Below are positions 52,111 through 63,600 of a stretch of 64,000 nt of DNA, in pieces. The stretch lies in the NCBI RefSeq assembly GCF_022662375.1, contig NZ_JAKNQL010000003.1:62001-126000 (forward strand), in the 5' to 3' direction. The position numbers and the translations under genes are program-made. The DNA comes from Pseudomonas sp. CROZ-RG-20F-R04-15 (GTDB taxonomy: Bacteria > Pseudomonadota > Gammaproteobacteria > Pseudomonadales > Pseudomonadaceae). Within the stretch, counting starts at the first letter, position 1. Every line of letters starts with the position of its first letter. The notes beneath the pieces are model-generated. The model saw only the letters and a list, made by a program, of their open reading frames with translations, had not been told where the DNA came from and did not search any database.

Positions 52111-53187
52111 CTAACCCTGAACCGGGCTTTTTCGATTCCTGCGCATTTGCTTGAGATTGAAGCGCAGTTTGCGCATCCCGTGAGCAATACGCGGAAACAG
52201 CAATGTCCAGCGAGGATGCAGGACCACTCCGCAATCACGGCTGTCCTGTCGGGTCATCGAAGTGATCTGTTGCGGCAACGGCACACCGTACTTGATGCAC
52301 TTGGTGATCAGTGCATCAACATTGCGTTCCATGAAACTCAGCGCAACGTCCCGTCCAGCATTGAACGACCTAACGTGTTTCTTCAACGCTGCCAGGGTGT
52401 CGCGGTACGCGGCATAACTGCCCATCACGTACTCGACATCTTTATGGCTCTGCGTAAGCGAACCGCTCCTGACCCGTTGAAAGTAAAAATCCGCCGAGGT
52501 GGCAAAAGTAGCGTGGCTGTGCAGATAGATGTTCATGCTGAACACATGATCCTCATGAGCTCGCCCTTCCAACCGAACCGCGAAACGCTCGCACACCGAG
52601 CGCTTGAAAATGTACTGCCACGTTGCAGCGTGATACTTGCCGGACAAGATCAGATCCTCAAGCAAGTCACGTCCGGCGTCGAACCAACCATTGCGGCTGG
52701 CCGCGGTGTTGCGCCGCAACAGCTGCTTCTCGCCGTTGACTTCGGTGTACGAACGCTTGGAGAAATAAAACAACTCAAGCGCGGCATTGGACTGCACCTG
52801 CTCCACCAACGTCGAAAACATCTCTGGGCTGACCACATCGTCGGGGTCGCAAAAGAACACATACTCCCCGCTCGCCAATGCCAAACCATTGCGCCGTGCA
52901 GCACCAACACCCTGATTATCCTGGGTGACGACTTTGACTTCCGCACGATGGTCGAACCCTGACGTAATGACGTCAAGCGTGCCGTCGGTCGAGCCATCGT
53001 TGATCAAGATGATTTCGTGCAACGGCACGGGTTGATTAATCAGCGAATCAAGGGTTTCGGCGATGTAGGATTCAACGTTGTACGTGGGGATGATGACGGA
53101 AATTTTCGGGACTGACACGTTGTTGAACACCTGTGACGACGGCGTATGCCGATAGACGGGAATTTGTGAGGCAAGGTTGACGTGCAC
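52111..53187 (-). CDS. Family 2 glycosyltransferase
   Basis: GT-A-fold glycosyltransferase of 358 residues if started at GTG 53187; GTG 53118 (VSVPKISVIIPTYN) with AGGTG upstream is an equally good start. Motifs are ISVIIPTYNVESYI, INDGSTDGT, NQGVGAARRNGL and the metal-binding CDPDDVV. It probably adds sugar to a surface polysaccharide, but no polysaccharide operon adjoins it. It sits as a single gene between IS debris and orphan CDI modules, so it may be a passenger gene. Confidence 0.82.
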   Translation of the reverse strand: MHVNLASQIPVYRHTPSSQVFNNVSVPKISVIIPTYNVESYIAETLDSLINQPVPLHEIILINDGSTDGTLDVITSGFDHRAEVKVVTQDNQGVGAARRNGLALASGEYVFFCDPDDVVSPEMFSTLVEQVQSNAALELFYFSKRSYTEVNGEKQLLRRNTAASRNGWFDAGRDLLEDLILSGKYHAATWQYIFKRSVCERFAVRLEGRAHEDHVFSMNIYLHSHATFATSADFYFQRVRSGSLTQSHKDVEYVMGSYAAYRDTLAALKKHVRSFNAGRDVALSFMERNVDALITKCIKYGVPLPQQITSMTRQDSRDCGVVLHPRWTLLFPRIAHGMRKLRFNLKQMRRNRKSPVQG

Positions 53188-53288
53188 AGGGCGAACGAAG
53201 GCACGTTTTCAACGCACTGAGGCAGAGCGATGCCAATATGATGGCACATGATAATGGCCGATGGTTAAGGCGTCAAAGGGAGACGACC

Positions 53289-53515
53289 GCAGTAACGAAC
53301 TAACACAACTCATCAGTGATGTCAGGCGGCGAGAATGGATAGAGGGCAGTGCTTGAACGAGCGCTCTGTGTAAAAATCGGATGGCCTGCATGGGTTCGGT
53401 TTCTTGTATTTGTGTGGTCAAACCAAGTTGCCGATTCATGCAGGTCTCTTCAATATTCCAACTTCTTGATTTTCCGTAAGAAAAATTGGGGATTCCTCAA
53501 GGTCTGCCCCATTTA
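53289..53515. repeat. Direct repeat, left copy
   Basis: Matches 53995-54220 at most positions over about 225 bases, with one single-base indel. On the minus strand both copies encode the same transposase N-terminus (MQAIRFLHRAL...SCVSSLL) and its upstream leader. The left copy breaks off after SSLL. Confidence 0.85.
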
Positions 53516-53538
53516 TTCATCCCCATTCGGGTAAAACG

Positions 53539-53584
53539 GGGACAGACCACGTTTTCGGAATTTTTTCTAAACGTGGTCTGTCCC
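53539..53584. repeat. 16-bp perfect inverted repeat
   Basis: GGGACAGACCACGTTT and AAACGTGGTCTGTCCC around a 14-base T-rich loop. The GGTCTGTCC core also occurs in the neighbouring IS-end-like repeats. Confidence 0.8.
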
Positions 53585-53689
53585 AATTTATCTAGCCGAG
53601 GTACATCAACAGGCGCAGGCGCAGGTGTAGGATTAGTTTGTGGGGATCCCTCAGGGTCTGTCCCCCTTTACCCTTGTAGGCGGTTTTTG

Positions 53690-54097
53690 GTACTTGGGGC
53701 AGCTCTCGCGCTCATGAACGCTTTCATAAACAGGAAATGAGCGCCCCGCAAGAGGGATCGATGCTCTTAGCAAATAGGCTGTGCCTGAAGCGTCAATTCG
53801 AGACCAGTCGACCAGGATCAAAGGATGCTTCAACGAACTCAGCAATACCCGAAGCATTACCCAATAGAACGATGGGCGCTCTGATCTCAAGCGTTAATTG
53901 CCCAGCAAGCGATCCACGCGCTTGATCGAATGCTTGGGGTAAGCACGCCCCTTCATGAAGCGCCCAAGAGCAGTCAGTGTCAGGCGACGTCCATGCAGTA
54001 ACGAACTGACACAACTCATTAGTGATGTCAGGCGGCGAGAATGGATAGAGGGCAGTGCTTGAGCGAGCGCTCTGTGTAAAAATCGGATGGCCTGCAT
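53690..54097 (-). pseudogene. IS4-family transposase, truncated with in-frame stop
   Basis: ATG 54097 begins MQAIRFLHRALAQALPSIHS and reads to RVDRLLGN, where TAA 53896-53894 interrupts; the same frame continues RLRSERPSFYWVMLRVLLSS and LILVDWSRIDASG, the DDE-type first aspartate region. The rest of the transposase is missing, so it is inactive. Confidence 0.65.
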
Positions 54098-54220
54098 GGG
54101 TTAGGTTTCTTGTATTTGTGTGGTGCAAACCAAGTTGCCGACTCATGCAGGTCTCTTCAATATTCCAACTTCTTGATTTTCTGTAAGAAAAAATCGGGGA
54201 TTCCCCAGGGTCTGTACATT
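53995..54220. repeat. Direct repeat, right copy
   Basis: Partner of 53289-53515. This copy continues into the longer transposase fragment. Confidence 0.85.
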
Positions 54221-54247
54221 TATCACTCGCTCTCTACTCAAGCCCTC

Positions 54248-54604
54248 CTAACTGATTGAAATGGGACAAATTCCATGTCGAGTTGTGAGAACATAGGATT
54301 CAAGACCATTTTCCTCAGGAATTATCTCAAGCAACTTACGATCATCAAACGTTATTACCAACTTTTCTCCTTTTTCTAAACCCGCCTCTTTCACACGACG
54401 ATTCAATAGTTCAAAAAGGACGACAGCACTATGAAGATGTTCGCCGTGCCCATATTTCAACGCCCCCTCATCACCGCAGGCGAAGGGGCACTGAATCAGC
54501 ACTGACACACTATTATCAAAAATCAGAACAAACGATCCTATTCCGACAATCACGCCTGTAAGAATTGCTGATTTAAACTCAGCCAAATCTCTCTGTTCAA
54601 TCAT
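54248..54604 (-). CDS. CDI immunity protein (CdiI) for the resident toxin
   Basis: Protein of 118 residues. ATG 54604 follows GAGGTGG and lies ten bases after the cdiA stop, the standard position of cdiI. It is soluble and mixed alpha/beta in look (AILTGVIVGIGSFVLIFDNSVSVLIQ, KLVITFDDRKLLEIIPEENGLESYV). Its N-terminal half has a hydrophobic stretch but no signal peptide. No family is certain. It should bind and neutralise the C-terminal toxin domain encoded just upstream. Confidence 0.75.
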   Translation of the reverse strand: MIEQRDLAEFKSAILTGVIVGIGSFVLIFDNSVSVLIQCPFACGDEGALKYGHGEHLHSAVVLFELLNRRVKEAGLEKGEKLVITFDDRKLLEIIPEENGLESYVLTTRHGICPISIS

Positions 54605-54614
54605 TATTACCACC

Positions 54615-57600
54615 TCATCTTTTTGGCGGAAAGGTATCAGGTGCCAAAGGCACATGCGTATGTCCTCTCGTGCCGGTTCCGCCTGTCGCCGGGTTAATCG
54701 GTTGCCCATTTTTCACCGAGATCCAATAACCATTTTCCAACCCTGGAACAGGAGTGGAGCCAGCAGGCATTAATCGGATATACGTACTTCCCGGTGCTGA
54801 TGGATCCGTACCCGGCGGAAAATAAATAGTACTCCCTGACGTTTTTCCTGGCTTACTTGTCCACGTTAAAGGAATTACGGGGCTTTGGGGGGGATTGGTG
54901 AATGCCTCAAGCTTTGGAGGCACCTTTGGTCCACCAGGAGGAACCTTGAGGCCGAGTATAGAGCCTGCGATTACCGGGCTGATACCCGGATCAATCGGAA
55001 TAGTTACATCCCCCTGCGCTTCCTGCTCCTGGAGTGGAATATGCTCCCTGAGTGTGTGCCTTAACTCCTCATCCACCTCCTGTACAGAATTGTGACCCTG
55101 CATCTGGTCTATATGGGAATGATTCTGTGTGTTGTATTCCGTCGCGTATTTCGCAATTTCCGAGCCTAAGGCGAGATCCCCGCTCACAGCCGCAGCGCCA
55201 ATCAACCCGGTAAGTTGAGAGAGCGATTTTTGAAGTTCTTGATTGTCACCAGCCATGAAAATAAGCGCATTTATTGCCGCTTCGTTCAATCCTGCTGCTG
55301 CCGCACCAGTAGCGAAATCTCCTCCCATCACTTGAGAAATCAAACCACCCATCAGCGCATGCGCGGCAACTTTCTCCACACTGCCATCCGGAAATCTGAT
55401 TGTTTTGTCGCCAACCCAGTTGAACCCGGTCGCCATGGCGACACTGCTCGCCTCACCCAGCAACGCCGCTCCAAAGTTGTCACCAAAGCTACCGCCACCA
55501 ATGGTGGTGGAAATTCCGCTGGAGATAATCGCGCGCCCCGTCGTGCGGATAGCGACATCAGTAATATTGCTGCTGGTCAGGATATTTGCAGTTTTGCTGC
55601 CACCAGCCGCAAACCAGTTGGTGTCTGCATAGTCGAGCATGCCCGCCGTAAACCCGGCGATAGCCGCATTTTTCAAACTACCGGCACTGAAGGTCTCCTT
55701 GAACGCGGCCCCTAGATCACCCTTGTTATTAATGGTGCTGGTAACGCCCGTGGTTGCCAGACTTGTTGCGATTGCCCCACCGAAGCCACCGCCGACCAGG
55801 CCCAGCCCTGCCGGCCCCATGACGAAAGACATCATGATCGCGATTGCTATTTGTGCCGCCGGGCCCAGTCCCGAGTTCTCGTATTTGAAAGACTCGTGAA
55901 TCTCCTTCACCCGCTGCCAATCCACGTCCCCCCGGGCCTCGGCATCCTTCAACCAGGCCAGCTGCGGATCCGCCTTGACCATAGCGTCGATGGTCTGGCT
56001 GACGGATTGCTGATTCACATCCTTGATGTCGATGTTCAGGCCGTCGACTGCCTTGATAACGATATTGCCCTTGGCGATCATCTGGGTTTGGCGCAAGGTC
56101 TCGTCGGTATTGCCGCGACCTTTGGAGGACACCCAGCCAGCGCTGTTGTTGGTCTTGGTATGGTTTTCGTCATGGAGGTCCTTGACCCCCTGAAAAGTAA
56201 TCGCCCCGCCACTGTCCAGCGTGATGTTGTTGCCACTTTCCAGCTTGGCGACCTGATACAGCTGATCACCTTTGCTCGACAGCGTCAGGTTGCCACCGGC
56301 CTTGATTTCGGAGCCGACGTGCTTAATGTCGGTCACCTCATCGTGCTGCATCTTCAGCTTGCCGAAGCTGCCTTTTTTCTTCATGTCATATAGCGAGTAG
56401 TCCGTATCTTGCGCGGCCAGGAGTTCGAGACGGTCTCCCGCGACCAGGTAGGCTTCATCACCCGCAGTAACGCGGCTGGAAATCACACTGAGGTCTTTGC
56501 CCGCATCGAGTTTGACGTCGCCACCCGCGGTAATCCCGGACATAACCTGAGTGACATGATCCTCCTGGCGCTTCTCTTTCTTATTTTTGGATTTAGAGTG
56601 CTCTTCATCCGCCGCCGAGCTGATCACCAGATTCTCGGCAGCCTTCATCGACACATCACGCTTGGCATCGATCTCACTGGCAATCACATTGATGTCGCGC
56701 TTGGCCTCGGCCTTGAAGTCACGTCCGGCATCGATATCGGCGGCCAGTTGAGTGATATCGCTGCTACTTGCCCTTGAACCCAACGAAACACTGTTATTAA
56801 TCTGCACGGACGAAACATTAACGTCGCGCCCGGCATTCAATGCCATGTCCTGACCGCTGCGCATCACACCACCGACAATATTGATGTCGTTGGCCGCTTT
56901 GACAGTCAGGTCGTTGGCCGCTTCGATCCGCGCTGCGTTATCGGCAAAATCCTGATGCCGGGTGACGGTGCCGTACTGGTCGTCCATCGAGGTGATGGTC
57001 CGTTCGTTGATCACATCCCCCGTGCGCGTGGTCAGGCTGACATCGCGTCCAGCAATGATCCCGCCGGCCTTGTTGACGATGTTGTTGGTCGCCAACAGAT
57101 CCAGCCGATTACCCGCCTCGACCGAACCGCTGTTGATCAGATCCTTGCCCGCCGTCGCTGACAGGTTATTGGTCGCTTTCAAGGTACCGACGTTATCGAG
57201 GTTTTCCCCGGCGATCAGGGTCACATCCTTACCGGCAATCAGTGCCCCGGTCGGGCCGAGGCGGCCATTCGCTTGCGCCAGATACACCACCGGCACCAGG
57301 ACTTTTTCGCCATTCACTTCGTGCTCTTCGAGCCAGACGATGTCGTGGGTCAGTGCCGCGACTTGCTGCGACGTGAGGCCGACGCCCACCGACAGGTTGA
57401 GCGCGTCCTTGCTGGCGATGGCGTTGTTCATCAGGTACTTGAACATGCCCTCGTTGGAGGTCTGGCCGTCGAGGAAGGCCTGACCGGTGCGGGCGGTCAC
57501 GGCTTGCTGGATCAGGCGTTGTTCATAGAGGCCGTCGCCCAGGCGTTTGGCGCTCTGGTCGGGGTTGTAGCCGAGTTTGGCCAGCAGGTAATCGGAGCTC

Positions 57601-60600
57601 ATGAAGGACTTGAGGTCGGTGAGTACCGGGTTGGTTTCGATCAGGTATTTGTGCGGGTTAGACGGTGCCTTGGTGTCCGGCAGGCCGGTAACGCGGGTGA
57701 CCGGACGGGTGTCATCACCAGTGCTCGAGGTTCGATGGAACGTATCGACCGCACGAGTGCTGTCGGAAACCTGAGCCGGGGCGTCAACAAACAGATTGCG
57801 CGGGCCGCCATTGGTGGCGACGGCCAAATGATCCTGAGCGCTGATCGCTTCATTGCCCACCGTCCAGGTCGGCGCGGGGCCGTTACCAGCCGATGCAACG
57901 CTACTGCCCTGCCCGCTCAAACGGAACAAGCCGTTTTCGCCTGTGGGCAAGGAGAAGCCTGGCAGACTCAACGGATTGACCTGCTGCTGGGCGAGGTCTG
58001 GCGGCAGTTGGCTGTTGATACGGACAACGACAGTGTCACTGTTACCAACCTTGGTGTCGGCGACTTTATTGGTGCCACCGGTTGAGCTGTAATCCTCGTG
58101 GATGACGGCGTTTACCACTTCCTTGGTGGCGTTGATCGAGACGTTGCCAGCGGCCTGGATGACTGCGTTGCGACCGGTCGCGGCACCAGGCAGCCCCGCA
58201 CTGGTACTTGGCGTTTCATCCGCAAAACCTTTCTGGTACTGCGCCAGTTCGCTCGGCAACGCCAGCAGGTTATCGGGGTCGTACTGCGACGGAGTCGAGG
58301 TTTCGAAACCGGCGCTGAATCCAGACATGGCCCGGCCATATTTGCGACTGCCGACGTTTTCACCGGTTTCGTCGTCGGTGATGACAATGCCGCCGCCCAC
58401 TGTCGTGGCTGTGGCTTTGCGGATCAAACCTTGCGGCGCGATCACGTAATACACAGAAGGGAAATCGGGATTGTTGCGCTGGTTATAGGGCATCACGACT
58501 TCGGCCATGAACTTTGCCGTGCTGCCAGTCCCCATTTCAAAGTTGTACTGGCGCGTAACGTCGATAACTCCGCTTTTGGCGCCAATGTTCTTCAGGGAGT
58601 CAGCAGTGACGGTGATGTTGCCACCCGCCGCCACAGTACTTTTGCTGTTGAGGAACGTGCCGCCCTGGAAAACAAAATCCTTGCCGATGTTAAGTACGGC
58701 GGAAGCGCTGGTATCACTGTCGACAAATTGATACGTCTCGCGCGTGGCGAGGAAATTGTTGAACGTGCCGCCAACACAGTCACCACACGTAGCCGCGATA
58801 AACCCCGATATCAGCTTGCGCTCGACCGACGCCGACGGGCCTTCCGTACGGTTCTCGAACACATCGGCGTTCAGCGTGAAATCCTTCACGCTCTCCATCG
58901 AACCGGAAATGTTGTAGACCCCGGCAGCCCGCGCCGCGCCGCCATATCCACCGATCAGCACATTGCCCAGACCGTAGAAATCGCCGTGCTGGTTGGTCAG
59001 CGTGCTGACGCCGAGTGTCATGTTGTTGCCGCTGAAAATCAGCCCGCGATCGTTGAGCAATGTGGGCGTGTTGATGAACAGGTTCTGCGCCGCCCCGAGG
59101 CTGCCGTAGTTGGCAACGCTGCCGGCGTTGACGGTGAGGTCTTCGCTGGAGGTGATGCGTCCCGCGTTGAGCAGTTGCCCACCGACGCTGATGGTCGATG
59201 TCGCACCAGCGGCAAAACTGCCGCCCGCACTGAGGTTCATTTGTGCAGCGGAGAGATAGGTGCCGCGCTGACTGCTCAGTCGACCGCTACCCGCATAGGT
59301 TCCGCCCAACTGCATATCGATGGAGCCATCACTGGCAATCAAGCCGTTGTTGGTCCAGTTGCCGCCCCGGGCCTGCAAAGACTCCGAAGCCAGCAGTTTG
59401 CCGCTGGCGCTCTGGCGGAATTCGCGCACGTTCACGTTCAGGCGACCGGCCTGAATCGCGCTGGTGTTGTTCCAGCTATCGGCATTGAGTTCCAGCAGGC
59501 CGCCGGTGACGATGCTGCCACCCGCGCCCAGCACATTGGCTGTCGAGATATCGAACTTGCCGCGCCCAACGTGGTTGAGCTGCCCGCCGCTGTTGAGGAA
59601 GCTGCCGACCGCCAGGGTCAGGTCAGTGTTGGCGGTTTCCAGTACGCCATTGCGGTTGTCGAGCAAACCTGCAATCTGAAATTCGGTTTTGCCGGAGACG
59701 CCCAGCGAGCGCAGGCGTCCGTTCTGGTTATCGAGCATTCCCGCTTTGACGCTCAGTTGTGTGTCGCTTTCGATGACGCCCGCGCCATTGCTTAGCGCAC
59801 CACTGAGGCTGAAATCGATGCGCTCGGCGGCAATCTGTCCGCCGCTGTTATCGAGGCTTGCGCCAGTGACGCCCAACAGCTTTTTCGCATAAAGCACGCC
59901 ACTGTCATTAGTCAGCGCAGCCGTGGTGATGCTGCTGTCTGCCGCTTGCGCCGAGATCCGCCCGCCGTTGTTGTTCAGCCCCGCCAATGCCGACAGCGTC
60001 AGGCTCTGCGCCTGAATGATGCCACCCTGACGGTTGTTGTTCAGGTCGAAACCATTGCGCAGGACGCCAACCGTGCGCGCCTCCAAGGCACCTTTGATGC
60101 TCGAGAGCGTGCCGCCACGGTTATCGATGTTGGCCGCTGTGATCAGCACATCGCCGTTCTGGGCAATGACTTTGCCGCTCTGGTTGTCGAAATCGCCGCT
60201 GATCTCAAGGGTCAGACCGCTGTCGCTCTGGATCGAGCCTTTGCCGTTAAGCAGGCGGGCCGCTTTCAGTTGCGCATCGGCATTCTTGCTGTAGATCAGG
60301 CCATCGGCCTGGTTGCTGATGGCGCCCGTGGCGCTGATCAGCAATTGGTCATTGGCGGCAATGGTGCCCTTGTTGCTGTTGTCCAGCGAGCCGGTACGCA
60401 GGTCGAGATTTTTCTGGCTGGCGAGCTGACCGTTCTGGTTGTGCAGATCGGTCACGCCCTTGATCAGCAGCGGGCCGGCAGCCACGAGTTTACCGGCGTT
60501 GTTGTTCAGCTCACCGCTCAGGTTGAGGGTGATCGCATCGTTGCTGGCGATCTGTCCGCCGCTGTTGTCGAGGCTTGAAGCCGTGGCATTGATGACCTGC

Positions 60601-63600
60601 TGCGCATTGATAGCGCCGCCGATATTGCTGAACGCGGTGCTGACGATATCCAGCGCCGCACCGCTGGCAATCAGGCCACCCTGATGGTTATCGAGCGTAC
60701 CGGCCAGCGTCAGGGTCTGCCCTGCTCCACTGCTGAGGTTACCCTTGTCGCTGTTATCGAGACTGCCGGCGTTGATGCTCAGATTGCCTTGCGCGACCAC
60801 CGCGCCCGCGCCGCTGTTGAGCAGCTTGCCGCTGAGATCAACGCTGACATCAGCGTATTTGCTCGACAGCGTACCGCCGTCGCGGTTGTCGAGGCTGTTG
60901 CCGTTCACCGCCAGCGCTTGCCAGCCGGACAGCAGACCTTTCTGGTTGATCAAATCCGTGCCGCGTACCAACAGTTTTTCACCGCTGATGATTTTGCCGG
61001 CGCTGTTATTCATCGCTCGGCCGATCAAGTCAAAACCGAGGTTGCTGGAGACTTCGCCGTTCTGGTTACTCAGATCGCGCAGGCGCTTGAGGGTCAGCGG
61101 GCCTTTGGCGGTGAGCAGACCGTTCTGGTTGTCGAGGTCGCCGTTGACCAGATCCACGGTGAGCGATTTGTCACTCAGCAGTCGCCCACCGTTCTGGGTC
61201 AACGAGGTCAGTGTCAGATCAACGTCACCGTTGGCGGAGACTTCGCCATCGTTGCTGGAGTCAAGACCGGTCGCCCTCAGCGTCAGGTTGCCCTTGCTGT
61301 TGATCAAGCCTTTGCCGTCGTTGCGCAACTGGCCGTCGACGTTCAGCTCAAGATCACCACGGCTGATCAAGCTGCCGCCGCTGTTGTTCACATTCCCCGC
61401 GCGGGCATCGATGGCTGCCGCGCCGATCATGCCTTTGACGTTATCCAGCGCCGCCGCGATGCGCAGGGTCAGCCCCTGATTACTCAAGAGACTGCCGTCG
61501 CTGTTATCAAGATATTGCGCGGTCAGTGTGAACGCTTCCGCGCTGGAGATCGTGCCGCCCTGGTTGTTGACGCCGTTGAGTTGCTTGAGCAGCAGCGCGC
61601 CGGGGGTGTTGATCGAACCACCGTTGTTCAGTTGCCCATGATTCAGATCCAGGCTCAGGCGCGTGTTGCTGAACAGCTTGCCGCCCTGTTGATCAAGCCC
61701 TTTGACCGACGCCGTCAGCGTGCCCTGACTGCCGATACTGCCAGCACCATTGTTGGTGACTTGCCCGGCGACGAGGTCCAGGGTGTCGGCACTGCTGAGC
61801 AAGCCCTCGCTGTTATCGAATGCGCCGGTGGTGACGGTGACCGCACCTTTACCGCTGAGCGTGCCCTGCTGACGGTTGTCGAGGCTGCCGCTGTCAATGA
61901 CGAGCGCACCGTCGGTGACAATCTTGCCGCCGAGGTTATCGAGGCCACCACGGCTGACGAGCTTCAAATCGGCGGCACTGGAGAAAATGCCCAGGTTGTT
62001 GATCAGCTGCGCGGCGTTGACTGTCAGCGTCGCTTCACTGCTGACTTTGCCCTGAGCGTTATCGAAAGCATCGTCGATGGTCAACTGCATGGCCTGCTGG
62101 CTGCGCAATTCCCCGCCGTTGTTGGCCAGCGTGCGCGCGTGCAGCGTGAACCGCGTGGCCGCATCGATCAGACCCTTGTTGCGGTTGAGCACTTGATCAA
62201 CCGTCAGCGTCGCTGACTTGCTGGCGAAAACCTTGCCGCCGTCGCTGTTGTCGAGCTTTTTGCCGGTGAGCAGCAGGTCGCTGTTGGTGCTGATTTCGCC
62301 ACCGCGATTATCCAGCTCAGCGACCGTCAGGGTCATGGCGCTGGTCGAACCGAGCAGGCCATTCTGACGGTTATCGAGTTGATCGGCGTTGAGTTTGAGC
62401 ACGCCGGTGGCGATCAACTTGCCTTTCTGGTTGTTGACGTTTTGCGCCTGAACGCTGACATCCGACTTGCCAACGAGGTTGCCGCTGCGGTTGTCCAGAG
62501 ACTTGGCGGTGAGCGTGAGTTGGCCGTCGGCAATCACCGTACCGAGCTGGTTATCCAGGGTCTGGTCGGCAGTCAGCTGCAACGCGCTGCGGCCGCTGAT
62601 CAAGCCTGCCTGGTTGAACAGTGTGCCGGCGGAAACGCTTGTTGCGCCTTTGGCGGTGATCGCACCTTTGTCGCGGTTGTCGAGCAAGCCATCGACGCGC
62701 ACCGTCAGCCCGCTATCGCTGACCAATGAACCGGCACCGCGGTTATCGAGACTGGCCGCTTTGAGATTGACCATTGCACCGGAACCGAGCACGCCGCCAC
62801 GGTTGTCCAGCGCCGCGCTGAGATCGATGTTCAAGCCCAGATCGCCGAGCATCCGGCCGTTGCGGTTGTCCAGAGCCCCACCGCCGATGGCAATGGCTTT
62901 GGCGTTGAGCGTACCGTTCTGGTTGTTCAGGGTGGCGGCGTTGACCGTCAGATTGCGGCTGGCCAGCAAGCTCTTGCCGGTGTTGTCCAGATGCTGAGCG
63001 GTCAGGCTCAGATCGCCGCTGGCATTACGGCTGCCGTCGGCGTTGACGCCCGCTTCGATGGTGCCGGCGTTCGTCAGTCGACCACCAGCGCTGAGGCTGA
63101 TGCTGTCGCGGGCGGCGAGGGTCTGGCGGTTGGTCAGGTTGCCTTGAGTCTGCACATTGAGCGCGGTGCCTGCATAGATCGCACTTTGGGTATCGAGGCT
63201 GACGGCCTTGACGTTGACGGCGCCAGTGGCCGAGGTTTCTGCGAGGCTCAACTGGCCGTTGGCATCGAGCTGAATATCGCCGCCGCTGGCAATCAGTTTG
63301 CCGTCGAGCTTCACCCCGACGCCGGCCTCGGTGCCGACCAGTTTGATCGCGCCGGCATACATGCCGCCGAGGGCCGAAGAGTCGATCGCCAGTTGTGGTT
63401 TGCCGCTGCCGTCGTCGGCGCGCGCGGTGGCGTTAAGGGTTTGTGCGTTGACGTCGTTGCGCCCGGCAACAATCGTCAGGTTCTGCGCCTGAATCTCGGC
63501 GTTGATCTTCGCGCTGCGGGTGATGATTTCGAAGCGGTCGACGTTGGTCGCGTTGAGTCCCGCGCCCTCGATGGCTACAGAACCCTGATCAACCTGAAAG

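Larger units (their letters stand above)
53188..54247. mobile_element. IS-element graveyard between glycosyltransferase and CDI immunity gene
   Basis: About 1 kb without an intact gene. It holds the broken IS4-family transposase start (53690-54097), a second shorter copy of the same start, a 0.2-kb direct duplication, the 16-bp inverted repeat at 53539-53584 and three copies of the GGGGAT-CC/GGTCTGTCC element. Repeated insertion and deletion is the simplest history. Confidence 0.65.
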
